The notes below the pieces were generated by a model. It saw only the letters and a program-made list of their open reading frames with translations. It was not told the origin of the DNA and did not search any database. From the NCBI RefSeq assembly GCF_036669915.1, contig NC_089325.1:9961231-10025230 (forward strand): DNA of 64,000 nt, written 5' to 3'. This DNA comes from Pocillopora verrucosa. Lineage: Eukaryota > Cnidaria > Anthozoa > Scleractinia > Pocilloporidae. The translations under genes and the position numbers were made by a program. Below, piece after piece: positions 9,158-22,644 of the stretch; positions within the stretch are counted from its first letter, which is position 1; each line of letters opens with the position of its first letter.

Positions 9158-12100
9158 CACTTGTTATACTTGTAAATCTTCTTTATATTCAGCCCCTTTT
9201 GTTCCTTTTTTGTTCAACTTCGCCTTTCGTCTAAGAGCCTTCTAAAACCGGTTATGATTTATTGCCTTGGGATGGGGATTTCGTTTGAGTAAGAATAAAA
9301 TTTACCTGTTCCCTCAACCCCTCCAACCCAACCCCCCTTCCCCTACTAAGGCACTGTAATACTCTAATTATCTCTCTCATTAGCATTCGATTTTTCATAA
9401 TGTCCCCTTTGAACTCTACTAGAGACGACTAAGTTCCCTTCCATTCCCCCTGAAAACCATGTGACCCTCCCCCAAATTCTCAACCCCCCGCGATAAAAAA
9501 TGAGTAACATTTCAGAGCATTTTAGTCAGTGAAAGCCTCTACTGCATTCTGCGTTCTATCGAGAAGTAGTTAAACAGGAGAGAACAGGAAGCCAACTTAT
9601 TACCATCTTTTACGGACGTCGCTAAAAAGTAATTTTTTTGTTGCTTTTCATCATGCAGTCAGAGGTAAAGAAAAACATGGGCAGGAAATTGAACGCCTCC
9701 ACAAACGGATTAATAATGTGGAAATCCCCGAAATAAAACTCTTTCGGTGAGTACTGAGAGCTCTTTTTTTTCCTCTCCTGCATGAAATCACGACAGTTAA
9801 TAGCCTGGTTAGGGTTGATGATTGTTACTCCGATGAAAGGGCGTGGCTAAGATAGGGGTGGAGTCCATGTAACCCTCTCCCTCTCTTTCTCAGGAAAAAA
9901 GGTGATAGGTCAGAACGCTAAGGGAATTTTCATACTCTCAAGTGCCTGTAACATATAATTATCGATACCAGCATCATCGTCATCGCTATCATGGTAAATT
10001 CTCTTAACGGCTAAGCCCAGGTTGAAGAAGGACAAAACACATTCTAGCGTAGGTTTTGGTTGTTATCAGTAAAAGGAAATTCACCCTAAAAGAAAAAAAT
10101 GATAGAAGCTTGTATCATTGTTATTCCAAAACAACAAAAGACAATTAGAGACACTAGAGGCGGAGTCAAAGACGGGCAAGTGGTTGTGCAGATAGAATTA
10201 CTTAAACCCAAGGATCAGTTTGTAAGTGATTCTATTATAAACTATAATGAGAAAGAATCAGACTCAAAGAGTGACTCTCTCACATAGGCCAAACTCTAAG
10301 GGGAGTCCTTCTTACGTTATTTTTTTATCATTTCGGAGAGTACTTGGAAAAAGTGATCTTTAGTCGTGGAGTTTGTTCTCAGAGACAATAATCCCACACG
10401 GCTTAGCTTCCCTCGGTTGCTCTCCATCCACACAGAAAATGACTCGCTTTCCACATGTAAAATTATTCCGTGAGTTCAAAGACTTTTAGCCCTATTTAGA
10501 ATTTAACCTTTTAGGTCAAAATGGGACACATAGTATCACTCCCTCGTCCCAAAACTTCTTAACCTCCAAGTATATTTTAAGTATTATTTACAATATTTCA
10601 TTTTTCCTCTTCTAGGGTCTGTCGATGCTACTTTTCGATAATCCTGCCGTCAAATGCCATTTGTTAAGAACATCTGATAGCAATTTTAATTTCTACCTGT
10701 TAGTTTTACTTCCTACTCTGAGGTAGTTCATCTCTTTTGACTCTATATGTAGGAGAGACAAACATCTTTAACTCAAGCTGTACTTCTTGCATCCCAACAC
10801 AAATTTGAAGCTAGAGCTGTTTTTCTCTTTGTCCCTCTAATGTGCACTTTGAAGGAGACTGATGAAAGCGTATTTCGTCTTAAGGTAACTGTTATGTTTT
10901 GTGAATTTTTCAGCTCAGTAATGGAGCGGAATGTGTTCTGATAAAGAAAAGTTGGTTCCCGCAGCATGCTACAGAAGCAACACTGCGAAAACTTAGAAAT
11001 CAAATAATTAGCTTACGATTTGTTTCTTAAAGCAGCTTAATGGTAGCAAGTGCATGCTTTGTGATATCCGTGTTTACAATTCTGAAGCCATGTAATAATG
11101 CTGTGTGGGTATGAGCATGGGCATGGGTAGAAATTTAGTTTTCACTTCTTTTTGCAAGATAATTTAGATGTGTTGCAAAAACTGACTCAGAAACTTCCAA
11201 CCAGAGAGGCAAATTGATACCAGACATTGACGGTAATGTCATGTGTCGGTCAACTTAGTAGGTAGTGTATTTACATGAATACTTATTTTTGAGAAAAAGA
11301 AGGCTTTGTTCTATTTATTTTTGTAATTATTACAATGTTATAATACCTGTGCTTATATTTATGTATTTAGAGCAAATAAAAGAAATATTTTTAATACCAA
11401 AATTTTGGAGAATTTTTCTCATTGGCTTACAAACTCTCTCAATTTTAAAGCATCTGCACCTGCAAACTCCGAGGGTGAACCTAGAAAGGAAACACTTTTC
11501 ACTTTCAGCCTGACCGACACATCAATTTAATGCGTTTTACACATTACGTCTACGATATTTCTTATCTTGATGAAAATCTTTGTTGAGTACTTATTCTGTT
11601 ATTCTTTTTTTCCTTTTTTCTACAAATTTTTCAGTATATCTCCATACAGGATAGCAAGACTCCTCTGTGTTTTTAAGCCTTCCATGCATGGATATTTAAA
11701 ACGAACAATTTGAAATTTTAAATCATTTTTATTTTGTAGTTTCTGTTTGATACTTCTGGCTTCCGCTCGAAGATAATTCTGTTAAACTTGGCGTTACTCG
11801 GGATATTTGAACAATACGTGAGAAATACCTGATACCCATTGTTTTTCGTGATACATATTACTTTCATCACGGTTCGAGCGATATGCCGTACTTTATACTA
11901 TTTCTTATTTTCCAGGCTTAATTCATGACGTTTTCATGACGTTACTCAAACTTTCCAAACAAGTTTAAGCTCGTCAGGCAAGAAGTCATTTATGATTAAA
12001 AGAAAACCGCGTAAACAAAAGGCCGCCAAAGATGAAGTTGGCAGAGCAATTGTAGAACAAAGTAAACATGAGTTATTTTTAAAAATCAACGAAAAAAGGT

Positions 12101-12490
12101 TTTTTTTTAGTTGAAAATACAGCGGTTTTTTTGTTTTAACCGGTCGAGTTTAGATTCGAAATCAGTTTGTTCGTTAACGAGCCTGCATGAAACAGTAGCC
12201 TCCTTTTGCAGAGAAGAAAAACACGAACTAAGATAGAATCTTATTGTTCTGTATCATCATCGTTTACAAAGAAAATTTCATTAAAATTCGTCAAATGCGC
12301 ATCTGTGTTTGTGTTTCACTGGCCGGGTGTTTTATTGTTAATTCATAATGCGCAATGATTCATATTACATTTTGTCAACAGTGGAAACAAGACTGGAAGT
12401 GAACCGGTCTCTGTTTGAAGTTGCGTCAAGAGCATGTAAGGAAAAGAAAAACCAATTTTCCCTATTGTAAGCTCTCTAGTTTGAGGTACA
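9158..12490. other. Intergenic DNA, no supported gene
   Basis: C-rich and T-rich patches at about 9320-9350 and 9430-9490, then AT-rich sequence. A 62-codon frame at 10099 (+) is acidic and lysine-rich but has no domain, no splice partner and no paralogue. The promoter and 5' UTR of the Ig-domain gene should lie at the end of this stretch, but no element could be placed. Confidence 0.5.
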
Positions 12491-15400
12491 ATGCGGTCTG
12501 AGACAATTTTAAGACTGCCTTTGTTTTTCAAGGTCATTCTGCTGTTCGTAGTACAAGGTAAGCGGTTAGATTGCCGTTTGAATGAATTTTAAAATGATTA
12601 GAAATCGCATCTTAATGCTTTCATAGTTTTTCTATACAGAGCTGTCTAAGGAAACTGCCTATTTTTGTCAAAGGAAAACGAATTTTCATATTCCACGTCT
12701 CTTTTGCGTCACGTCTCTTATTCCACGTCTCTTTTCCTAGCATAAGCCTGAATACGTGCAAAATGTTCCTGTGTCTGTTTATTGACTTTTCATTAGCGGA
12801 GCAGATGAGACAATTCAAAATGCCATCTGGAAAAAAACATAATTTATAGGGTTTCACAGCGAGATCGGTACATTTTTATTTATCGGAACAATAGATGTGC
12901 ATTCGTAACTGATTTGGCCACTGTGCTAAAGTAGAATTGAAGATTTCTCTTAACGAAGTACTTTATTAAAGGAGAGGCTGTCATTTGGGCTAATAAACTG
13001 ATTAAAAGTTGAAATTATTTTTGGCTTAACATCCAGACTAAAAAAGACATCGAAAAAATACAAAAAGATCCATTGTTTAGGTTTGGTTCAATCTTGCAAA
13101 AGATACTCGCCACAAAATACGAAAGGATAAAAGATTTTTTTCAATGAAATCCTTAATGCATATAGGATTTATCTGAGATTAATGCATGGTGACTACTCCT
13201 TCGTTCACAGGGACGTGTGATAAGGAATTTGCATTAACAGGTACAACTTTTCTTCAAGCACAGCGCGGAGAGTTGATTACAATTAAAGGTACGTCGGTTT
13301 TTTTTCCCATCAATCTGGCATAAGAGGGTCATCAGGTTTTCAAGACTTTCAAATCTTTGAATAAGTTCATTTCTAACCTTGTTGATGCACCTGAGAAGTT
13401 TGGGAAACGCAAGAGAAGGGTTAAAGTTGTCCAAGACGCTTTCGGCTTGTTTAATGCTCTCCAAATTTCCCATGCGCTTTCATATTAGATCTTGATATAT
13501 TCAGTTAAAAACACAAACTATTTATTAATAACATAGAGGGGACAGTGTGTATACAAAAAAATGCGTTTTGTACGTGCATGACTGCAGAGTTCTGACGATA
13601 CAGGCTGAAGAGAGTATAATGACGGAAAAAGGATCCTACTGGCAGGTGAAAACGACGTTAAAAGAGTTTTCGCAAGCGAAAAAATGCTCTTTGGTTTGTG
13701 CTAAAATAGCGAAGAATTTTTTTCCTTTAGTAACAAGCTTGAGCTCGCATTGAAACTCGATTTAAACTTTGCAGTCAAAACCTGATAATACTAATATTAA
13801 TTTTCCCAGGTTATTACAAATATTGTCTTACACCTTCGTTCTATTGTCCGTCCTGCGTACGACAAGTGTATCTGAATCTCTTCAACAAAAGCATCTGTCT
13901 TGCGTCCTTTGGAAAAGCGCAGCTGGACTGTCAGGAAAAACATTTCTCTCAGCCATTTACTGCTCCCAATTCTGGTGGTACCTATGAAATTAAGGTAATT
14001 TTAGCTTAATACAATATGACCCCGCTAACATGTAAGGGAAATAGAAAAAAAAAAGCAATTGGAGTCGTCAAGAACATCCAGGTTGAACTAGGTGATAAAT
14101 GAACCTAAAAAGGACAGGCCTCTGCTTTGATTTTGTGGGGCACTTTGTGGATAATCCAAATCTTTCCATAGACATTAAATTTGTCGGAAACGAAAATGCC
14201 CGAGAGTACTATTGTTCTAAAGGTGATTTCCTTTTTGAATTGTCTGGAGGGGCGACGAGCGGGAAACAGATTCTGCCATTTCTGATCTGCAGTTTACCTT
14301 ACTCCTCGTTAAATTATGATTGGTTGCATTTTATTGGTGATCATGTGGCGTTGAATAGATTTATTTAAATCCCACCAGCGATGCATTTTAAACAAATGTT
14401 TCCTCGCGGAATAAATGTTACTGAAAGTGAAAGTGCGTGATCAGCACGTGGCAAAGGCCAGTGGTCAGACGCCCATTTTGCTGGACCAAATTTTTTTGCT
14501 CGAGACTATTTTATGTATTTTAAATGCCGTCCATCATGACCTACCCGAATATTTATTTTCAGATGGAAGAAATACTGGATTTTAGCTGTGTACTAAGCCG
14601 AAAATCAAACACCGGCCTATCGCTTGGTACAGTTTTAGTTACAGGTTGGTTGACGACAGACTTATGAGGAGTTTTGACGGTAACATTGCAGTTCATAGTT
14701 GTATCCAGTTATTTTTCGATGAAAATACTTGTTTGGTGACAGAAAGTCATGTGACAGTGTATTATAGGGTGGTGTGTAAATTGCATGAGAACAATGCGGA
14801 AAAGATTTAGTTCAAGACGACGACACTCGGAAATGAGATTAAATTAAAGTAACTCATTGCTTCGTGAGGATAATTATGAAGCGACGGAAAGGAGAAGTTA
14901 TGATCTTAAAGGGTTTTGTGCTTTTTTCCCTGAGGACGATACATGTACTGTAATAATGCTTTTGCAACCCTTGTAGAAGGAATCTATTGACAAGTTATTG
15001 CGACATAAAATTTCATTCGTTTCTCAGAACCACCCACCACCATCAACGTCTCCAGTTTTCTATTTGAAGTTGTCACAGGAGATTCCTTGACACTTCAATG
15101 CTCCGCGCGCGGCTATCCTTCACCAGCAGTCCGCTGGTACAAAGACAGTAAACTGGTCCATAATGATACAAGTCTTGAGCTCTCCTCGATCAAACAGTCC
15201 GATGCAGGACTCTATGCTTGTAATGCGTCAAACGTCGCTGGGAGTGACTCTCGTGTTGTGGAGGTCCTGGTGAGAGGTGGGTGTTCACGAGGATTTTCAC
15301 ATGACTCATACGGCTCCGCGCGCGATTCCATTGAAAAGAATTGAAAAAAGAAAGCATTCCCGTGTAAAAGCCGGGGGTGATGGTGCATAAAGGGCCCTAC

Positions 15401-17930
15401 CTACAGGCCATAAGTCCCAGCTCAAGGCCTTGCGAGAAGCACGGCGAAAAAATCGGGTGCAAAGAAAGGAAGAAGGAGTAAAATCGGCAGCCATAAATTG
15501 CTGTTGACCGAGAATTAGGGGAAAAAGATCCCAGGAGTTTAAAGTTTAAGGTTTATTTGTAAACTCTTTAAACCGTGAAATTAAGCATTAATTTTCTTTT
15601 TGCAGCAAGGAGACCTACAGTACACCAGACCGTATCAACATACGATGCCAACAATTTGTTTCAAAAGTGAGTGAAAACTGAACTAATTTTTTGCTCACAG
15701 ATTACATCGTTTTCCTACAACCAACAACTTATTAAGTTTTCTCCATAATGAGTTATTAATTTCTGTGCTTACATCCTTTTATAGTGATTCAGTAACATTT
15801 ACAGTAATTTTATCGCACGACTTGTGGTCGCGTGACACTGCCTTTAATACAATATTGGTTTGGACTCTTCCTTACTACGCGAGTATGCTGAATCACGTGC
15901 CTTTGACAAATGTGTCTAGTCCTTACCCTGGAGAGTATAATTTTAAGGTGAGCCCATGAAAAAAATACGTAAGGCTCATTTACCTTAGGCTTCATTTCCT
16001 GCTGTTCGATGCATAGTTTTGTTGCATGCCAAGGAGGTAACCTCTCAATTGTCCGTTGATTAATAAAAAGTTCGAAAGCTTAGGGCCAACTGAAAGCGTT
16101 TTTGCAAGACAACGTCTTTTCCAGCACGCAGTGCCTTTTAAAAAGCCAATTGACTGAAGTTCTGAGACTTAAGTCATGACCGTCTCAGTGAGAAGAAGAA
16201 GAGTCGTTAACTTTCGGCAGATGTTCAATTCAGCTCGGGGCATTTGCCTCACACGACTGTACTGCATAAGGAAAGCCTATACAATGCTTATTTAATCAAA
16301 GCCAATAGTGGTTTCTTACGGCTAACAGCTTCGACAATAGTTTTCAGTTATCTTTCTCTAGGTTAATGGTATCGTCATGAATTGTTATTCAAGCGAGGCG
16401 CGCAGACGCCATAAGACAATCAAATGCAAATGACATTTTTAACTCAATCCTACTTTTGTAATTTTTTATGTTTGTTAGATTGGAGAAATTCAGCCCGGGT
16501 CATCAAAGCAAATTAACATCACGGTCCAAATTGATCCTAAACGTGTGCTTTCTGTTGGAAAATACTTCCTGTCTGTACCAAGCTTCATTCTGTATGAACA
16601 ACGCATGGCAAGTAATGCTGCCAAGTTGTTCGTGGGCTCAATAGAGTCCGTAACGCTTAACTTTACAGTGAGAGAAGGTAATTAAATATGGCGGACAACG
16701 AGAGAATTTGGACCTCGATTTAACCTCAAAAATCAATTATTTAAATTTTCAGGGGATAATATGCGAAGCTAACTTAAAGATTTCAATTTTGTCAGTAATA
16801 GATATGGTAGTAACGAATTCGAATATTTGAAAGAAAGTAGTGAGTTGTTAGATTTGTAAAATTATGTTTGGTAGATCTTAAAGAATATTTTTCTATATCT
16901 TGTTAGATGCTCAGAGAGGATTTCTGTTGAATCCATTGTTTGACGAAGTATACCTCTGCCAAGAGAAGAAAAGGTCATTAAATTATTTGCAAGGGAGCAT
17001 GATTTCTTGCTTAGTAGTTAAAATTATATGAGATCTTCGTAAAATTACAGTTAAAAAGGATAGCGCTCTCGTACTGCCCCTGGCGGTAGAGACGAATAAC
17101 GACGAGTCAACAATTAACCGCTAAAAAATAGGAATGTTCACCTAAAAAAACATAAGCATTGTAAGTGATCGGCGTTAGTAATCCACTGATTTCGTAATTT
17201 TTGCGGTTTGTAATCTTTACTTTATTGTCATCCTCTTCTATAGTGATTTGAAACCTTCCTGTTACTTTTCAAATGATGGTGTTCAATGGATTGGTATGTA
17301 TAAGTAATGCTTTCTCGTTAAAGTTGTCCAATGTATTTTATTTCAATGCCGCTATGAAGCAAAGACTGGCATCTTTTTACCCATAGGGCTAGATCCGCGA
17401 GTGAAAACGATTTTTGGGATGACTGTTCGTGGATCGTACAAAAGGATTTTTGGCTTGGGAACAGATAGTCGATGTCACGCAGTCAGTAGGGATGGCGTTA
17501 CTTGGAGTTGCATTTTGCCTGAGAAATGGAAACGGGAATCGTCTTCTAGGGATTTCGTACCTGCTATTTCAGTTCCTGAAAGGCTCAAGTCTGATCTGCC
17601 CGAAAGCAATTACATTGCTACGAAAACTGATGGAACAGTCTCATATGGAGGTAAAGTATGATATTTCATTGTTATTGTCAATGGCGACTGGGTGTCTTAT
17701 AGGATAGTGCAATGTAATCGGGATTAAATATCAGATTTCGTATCTTAGGGAAAGTCTTGACTCCAGTGTTGATTGTCTGCACCAAGGAGTACTTATGGGT
17801 TGATATGTCTGGGAAATGTTACAAGTATTTGAGGGTAACTAGCTGCGATGAGCTATGTACAGCATTTTACCCCTGGAGAATAGCAACACCCCTTATGACC
17901 TCTTTCCTTAGAAATCAGAATATTTTATAG
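12491..17930 (+). CDS. Secreted Ig-domain protein, 12 exons, about 548 aa
   Basis: Proposed exons: 12491-12557, 13211-13288, 13810-13994, 14563-14644, 15028-15276, 15606-15666, 15785-15947, 16479-16677, 16907-16973, 17244-17293, 17387-17650, 17749-17930. Every border is AG/GT and the phases join without a break (1647 nt, stop TAG). Exon 1 encodes a signal peptide ending near FFKVILLFVVQG. Exons 2-4 form a cysteine-containing region. Exon 5, phase 1 at both ends, is an I-set Ig domain: LTLQCSARGYPSPAVRWYKD with the second Cys in SDAGLYACNASNVAG. Exons 6-8 look like a beta-sandwich (SVTFTVILSHDLW, INITVQID). Exons 10-11 carry two S-x-DGVxW motifs (SNDGVQW, SRDGVTW). If exon 12 instead ends at a donor near 17835, an acceptor at about 18000 would add a hydrophobic membrane-anchor-like tail. 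Likely extracellular; ligand unknown. Confidence 0.6.
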
Positions 17931-20359
17931 TAGTTGCAGTCTACAAGCTGCTTGAATTTTTCTTTTGTTTTGTTACTCTCCTTCTATCATTTTATGAAAC
18001 AGAGTGTTCAAAGCAGGCATGTATCTCTTGCCTTTGCAATCACGGTATCACTGGCTTTTAGTTTTAGTGTTATTATTTTTGCCTTTCGTTTCAGCATCAG
18101 CGAAAGGTTTACACATGAAGATCAGATCAGGAGTATGGAACTTAGTAGCCTCTTGGGAGTGTCCATAACAGTCGTATCGTAGAAACTGTAATGGAAATGA
18201 GAAACTTGTTCATGACCTCTACATAACGTCGTAGGTTTCATATTGTTTCTGCTGACCCTATGTCTGGCATTACATGCACACCACTGTAAGTAGAAAGTGA
18301 ACTCCAAGCAAGTCCCTTTTCGCTTTGCCCGGTGAGACAAATTCCTTTTGAATTGGGCACACTTAGCATAACATTGTTAAATCCTGCCACCTTAAATTCT
18401 CGTTGGTGCATCACAGTCCAACGATGTTGGACCTATATTGGACCATTGTTAGGGTATAATTTCACCTACGGAAAAATACGTTGTAAAGGTATCTTATATG
18501 GCCATTTATTTATGTAACCTTACTTCATAGGGTAATCGTTACAGCAGAGTGACTTCTAAGCAACACAATCTATCACGGACTGAGCTAAGCCCACGGCTAA
18601 GGGTTCAGTCGCCATTGACAAAAAACTTACAGCAATCTCTCCTAGAACCTTTAGGGTGTATAAAACTTTCTAGGCATACAGAAGTAGTGCTCCATAGCTT
18701 CTCCAAACAGTCGGTCTCCGCTCTGCCGATAACAACAAAGCTATGTGGATGACTGATGCCATAAGTACACTTACGACGCATTCTATAAAAACTAGAATAA
18801 ACACAAAACAGACTGTTCCACGGCGTGATGACATGTAAAATACTTTACCAGATTAAATTTCGTCAGAAATTGAAGCATAAAATAATTTTATCTACGAATT
18901 TGACAATAGGAAGTATCTTGTAACTGTCCTGTAAAATCTTTAAAAATAATTCATATTTACAGTACAGTTTGTCGTGCATATTCATCTGAGACATCCACCA
19001 ATTTCCTTAAAAACATTATCAATCAAACAAATTGCAAAATCTAATATAGACAAGCTTTTGACCAGATTGTTTACTTTGGCAGTTTGACATGAGGTGTCAA
19101 ACTGTCGATCTTCGGGCCTAGAAATAGCCAGTTCAATTTCGTTCAAACGGTGCTTTTCAAACGAAATAACTGACTTTGCATTTTCGTTTATGTCCAAGCG
19201 TTGCTTTAAAAAGACTATTATTTTGCCTTTAGAGAGCTTAGAGAGGCTGAAACATACAAATATAAATTTGTTTGCAACTACAAACTAATTTTCTTTCTTG
19301 TTGAATTATGGAATACGCCAATTAAAATGTGCGGTAATTGACTATCAGGAAAAGGAGATCACAATGATGTAGTTTTTGTGGAGACAGACTTAGATTAAGC
19401 AGGCTTCCGCTCATATTTTCCCTTGCCTCGGTTTTGCATTAGTAAGAAGAATAAAAAGTAAATTACCTCGACATCAATATAAATGATTACTATTTTTTTA
19501 TCAATAATTTTCATTGTTGCACCTTTATGAGAAAATATCTGCAAACATGGAACTACGAAAGGGCCCATTTTATATTGGTGAAGTTTTGTCTTGGAATTTT
19601 GCAATATTCTAGAAAAAACTTAAAATGAGCTAATTTAGTGATCAAAACTGCCATTAAAAATTGCTTATCCGTTCCTATTTTTTGTCCTTTTAAGCCACCT
19701 TCCTTTAGTACTTAATATTGCCTCTTCATCTTTAAGTTTTCCATCTTTTTTTATTAATGTCCTGTGACTATACCTTTGTTTTTTTACTGAGCACATAAAA
19801 TTGGTCATTTCAATATTTTTCATTAAGACTAATGAATTATGTGTTGGCTCAGAATATTGCTGGTGTACTTATGACAGCTGAAACAATATATTTCCCAAAT
19901 AATAAAAATTAATTTAAGAATGTGCCACCTTGGCGACTGTAGCGTTTTCGCAAACAAAATCATATCTAAAGTGTTTAGTACCCGTAGACCTCATTTCTTT
20001 TCTGGAGTGGCTGTTGTACTCACCACAAATAAAACTTTTTATCGAAACGTTTATCATTGTAAGACTTTTGAGGCCATCTTTTACTAGCTATCAGCACAAT
20101 CCTCCCACATGATAAGCAATTTATTTGAATTTATTCAAAAATTAACATGACATTAACATCAGAATCGATATTTGCTTTGGTGTTCCATTTGACGCCAAAG
20201 TTGATGTATGCAGTTTTTAAAATTGTTGGTAAGCGATTTTAATTTCAAAGACGACAAACCTCGTAAAGACAACATCTACAACTTTGTTCCGAGAATTAAA
20301 CAAGAAACGCAAATCTGAACGGTAGGAACGAAATATTTCATTTTGACTCTTACATCGGA
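17931..20359. other. Intergenic DNA between the Ig gene and GPCR 1
   Basis: No coding region is supported except the alternative tail exon of the Ig gene near 18001-18182, which would encode a hydrophobic segment (AFAITVSLAFSFSVIIFAF) followed by a short charged tail. The remainder is AT-rich and holds no recognised RNA gene or repeat. Confidence 0.45.
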
Positions 20360-21397
20360 ATGGAAAACAGCACTAACTCCTCAACTGGAGGCTCTCAGGG
20401 AGAAAGCTTTGAGTTCAGACTCACAAAGGCAACAATTTGCATGTTTGTTCTCGTCATGTCCTTAATTGAAAACATGTTGGTGCTAGTGATTCTTAAGAAG
20501 AACCATCAAAACCGTATGAGAACAGCTAATACCTTTTTCATCGCAAACATGTCAGTGGCCGACGTTCTGTTCGCTTTACAGAACATACCCCATGCTTATA
20601 ACAATTATTTACTGAAAGAACGATGGAATCTTCAAGGATGGGTTGGAATTGCATTATGCAAGGTCGACATGTTCTTTTCTCTTATAACTATAGTTACTGG
20701 AAATCTTACTATCTTAGCCATTGCCGTGGATCGAGTGTTTGCAGTGTACGTTCCGCTCAAGAAGATCATTACCCGAAGAATCTGTTTTATGATCATATTT
20801 GTGACATGGTTAATACCCACGCTTTTCGCTTCACCCCTATTGTACTACGGTGACTTAATAATTAGAAACGGTGTCACCTCGTGTAATCTCACAGATAGAA
20901 GGATTCTGAAAACGTGGTACATGGTTTTGGCGGGAATTTTAGCCACAACTCTCGCCACCATCCTGGCGTTGTATACAGCCATTGGTTTCAAGCTTTCGGG
21001 TCGAAAATTTCCTGGCAATGCAAGTCAAAAAAATCGCGAGCGCAGATTGAAAAGAAACCGCGATATTTTTAAGATGCTCATTACTTTGATTGTCGTGTTT
21101 TACATCTGTTCCTTGCCAATTCTGAGTTTACATGTGTCTTTGGTCCTTGGTTTCTACGAATTGTTAAAAATAAACCACATCCGGTTTATTGCATTTTTGT
21201 TATACTTCTCGAACGGTGCCATTAATCCAATTATTTACCTCATTTTCAATGAGAGCTTTCGTGATGGGATCAAGGCTGCTCTGTCTCATTGCAAATGCTC
21301 TAGGAGTCTTGCTTATTCTGTTGAAACTAAGGCTGCTGCAAGGAAAAAAAGCACAGATGATGGAAATGATGGACTGAGATCCTCGACTCAGTTGTAA
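20360..21397 (+). CDS. Class A (rhodopsin-like) GPCR 1, 345 aa, intronless
   Basis: Seven hydrophobic segments at about 23-45, 57-79, 97-126, 139-161, 185-210, 238-262 and 272-296. Family marks: D68 in SVAD (TM2), C100 and C175 for the extracellular disulfide, DRV at 124-126 in place of DRY, W150 in TM4, CSLP at 250-253 in place of CWxP in TM6, and NPIIY at 289-293 in TM7. The N-terminus has two early Asn-glycosylation sites (N3, N6), and the tail has a palmitoylation-like cysteine pair (CKC, 311-313). The TM1 Gly-Asn pair is Glu-Asn (IENMLVL). The start is the first ATG. It is a clear paralogue of GPCR 3 (shared IPHAYNN, NRxxFKMLITLIV, NPIIY). The ligand cannot be told; a peptide or small-molecule receptor of a cnidarian-expanded clade is likely. 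Confidence 0.95.
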   Translation: MENSTNSSTGGSQGESFEFRLTKATICMFVLVMSLIENMLVLVILKKNHQNRMRTANTFFIANMSVADVLFALQNIPHAYNNYLLKERWNLQGWVGIALCKVDMFFSLITIVTGNLTILAIAVDRVFAVYVPLKKIITRRICFMIIFVTWLIPTLFASPLLYYGDLIIRNGVTSCNLTDRRILKTWYMVLAGILATTLATILALYTAIGFKLSGRKFPGNASQKNRERRLKRNRDIFKMLITLIVVFYICSLPILSLHVSLVLGFYELLKINHIRFIAFLLYFSNGAINPIIYLIFNESFRDGIKAALSHCKCSRSLAYSVETKAAARKKSTDDGNDGLRSSTQL

Positions 21398-22644
21398 ATT
21401 CAGAAGCAGGGAGCGAGGAATCCTTACTCACGCTGGAACTTCGACGTGTATGAACAAGAAAACTTCTCTATGAAAACCAATTAAACATATGAATCGGCAA
21501 AGAACTTGGCTTGTCATCAACAACTGTCGACGAGGAGTCACTCTCAGTATTATGATTATCAAAATTCACCTTATACTTCTTACCAGATTTGCCGTGAGAA
21601 TGTCTCCGTTTCCTTATGAAAAATCATCGTAACTTCACACATAAACTGTCAAGAGAAGTCGTCAAGGGACGTCTTAGCCATTTTAGGTGGGGCCATTACA
21701 AAACATTGCCAAATGGACTCCATACTTAACGAGAATTATTCAATCGTTTTTTCGTTTGCTGCATGTAAATGACCTGTTTATCTACTACAATCTTTAAAAT
21801 TTTTTAAATGTAAGCCAGAAAAGTTTGAATACCAACGACTGATCGAAAATATATGATATGGAAGAAAAAAAATGACAAACACTGAACTTACTTGAGAAAT
21901 TTATTACACACCATCTAAATATTTCATCAGGCACGAGTAGTGACAATCCTCCTAAAGTCGCGGATGTGGTTTATTGCATAGTAAGACCCGTGATTGTACA
22001 TGTCAGACTTATCAAGTTGCATCTATTGATAACAGAAGTCGTTTAAAATGTCTACGTTTTCGTTCTAAAAGGCAGTCACCTGCGATCAAAAAGATGATAT
22101 TGATATCTCCGTACAAATACTAACGACAATAAAAAGCCTGTTTCTGCGGGTGTTACTCTGGTCTCTTACACTTTATTTGAAAACGGGTCTGGCATTTGCT
22201 CGTTAAATAAATTGACATGTCCGTGACGGTTTTTTGGTTTAAATTTTCAATTATTTAGTTTGAGTAGTTTGCTCGGAGAGAGATCGAGAGCTTGGGAGGT
22301 AGTGGTGAACATTTAGAAAACGTTTTAATGAAATGCGGCCATTACCAATGATGCCAGTTTGTTTGTTTTAATGTGAGTAACGATTTTGTAATGAAAATAT
22401 TCATATGCAATGAAAACTGAAATATGATTTGAATTAGGGAGCGACACAAAAAAATTATTCCAATGTTGCAAAAAGCGAATTTTGTGCAACCAAAAGACAA
22501 CCAATTGACTCTCGAGATGAAATTAACGTTAATGGCTTTTTTTTAAAAAGTTCGCTTAAATTAGGCATGTACTTGTCCTTTGTTTAAACATCTGAAAGCT
22601 GACGCCTATGAGCAGAAGCGTCGTGTAAAATAGTGCAATGTAGA
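21398..22644. other. 3' flank of GPCR 1 and 5' flank of GPCR 2
   Basis: No gene. An AATAAA at 22129-22134 could serve as the GPCR 1 poly(A) signal, though it lies 730 bp past the stop. Promoter elements are not recognisable. Confidence 0.45.

Noticed and set aside
8280-9245. Long open frame (+) of ILAESFF repeats, and its minus-strand counterpart of NDSAKI repeats (8312-9160)
   Set aside because: Both come from a 24-bp period without stops in those frames. They lack convincing starts, flanking exons or non-repeat domains, and being open on both strands at once is expected from the periodicity.
10099-10287. 62-codon lysine- and serine-rich frame
   Set aside because: Too short, no domain, no splice context; cannot be told from chance.
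14099-14368. Extra exon of the Ig gene (FVGNENAREYYCSKG frame)
   Set aside because: It reads protein-like, but its possible splice sites are phase 1 on both sides while the neighbouring exons join in phase 0. Including it breaks the frame. It could be an alternative exon.
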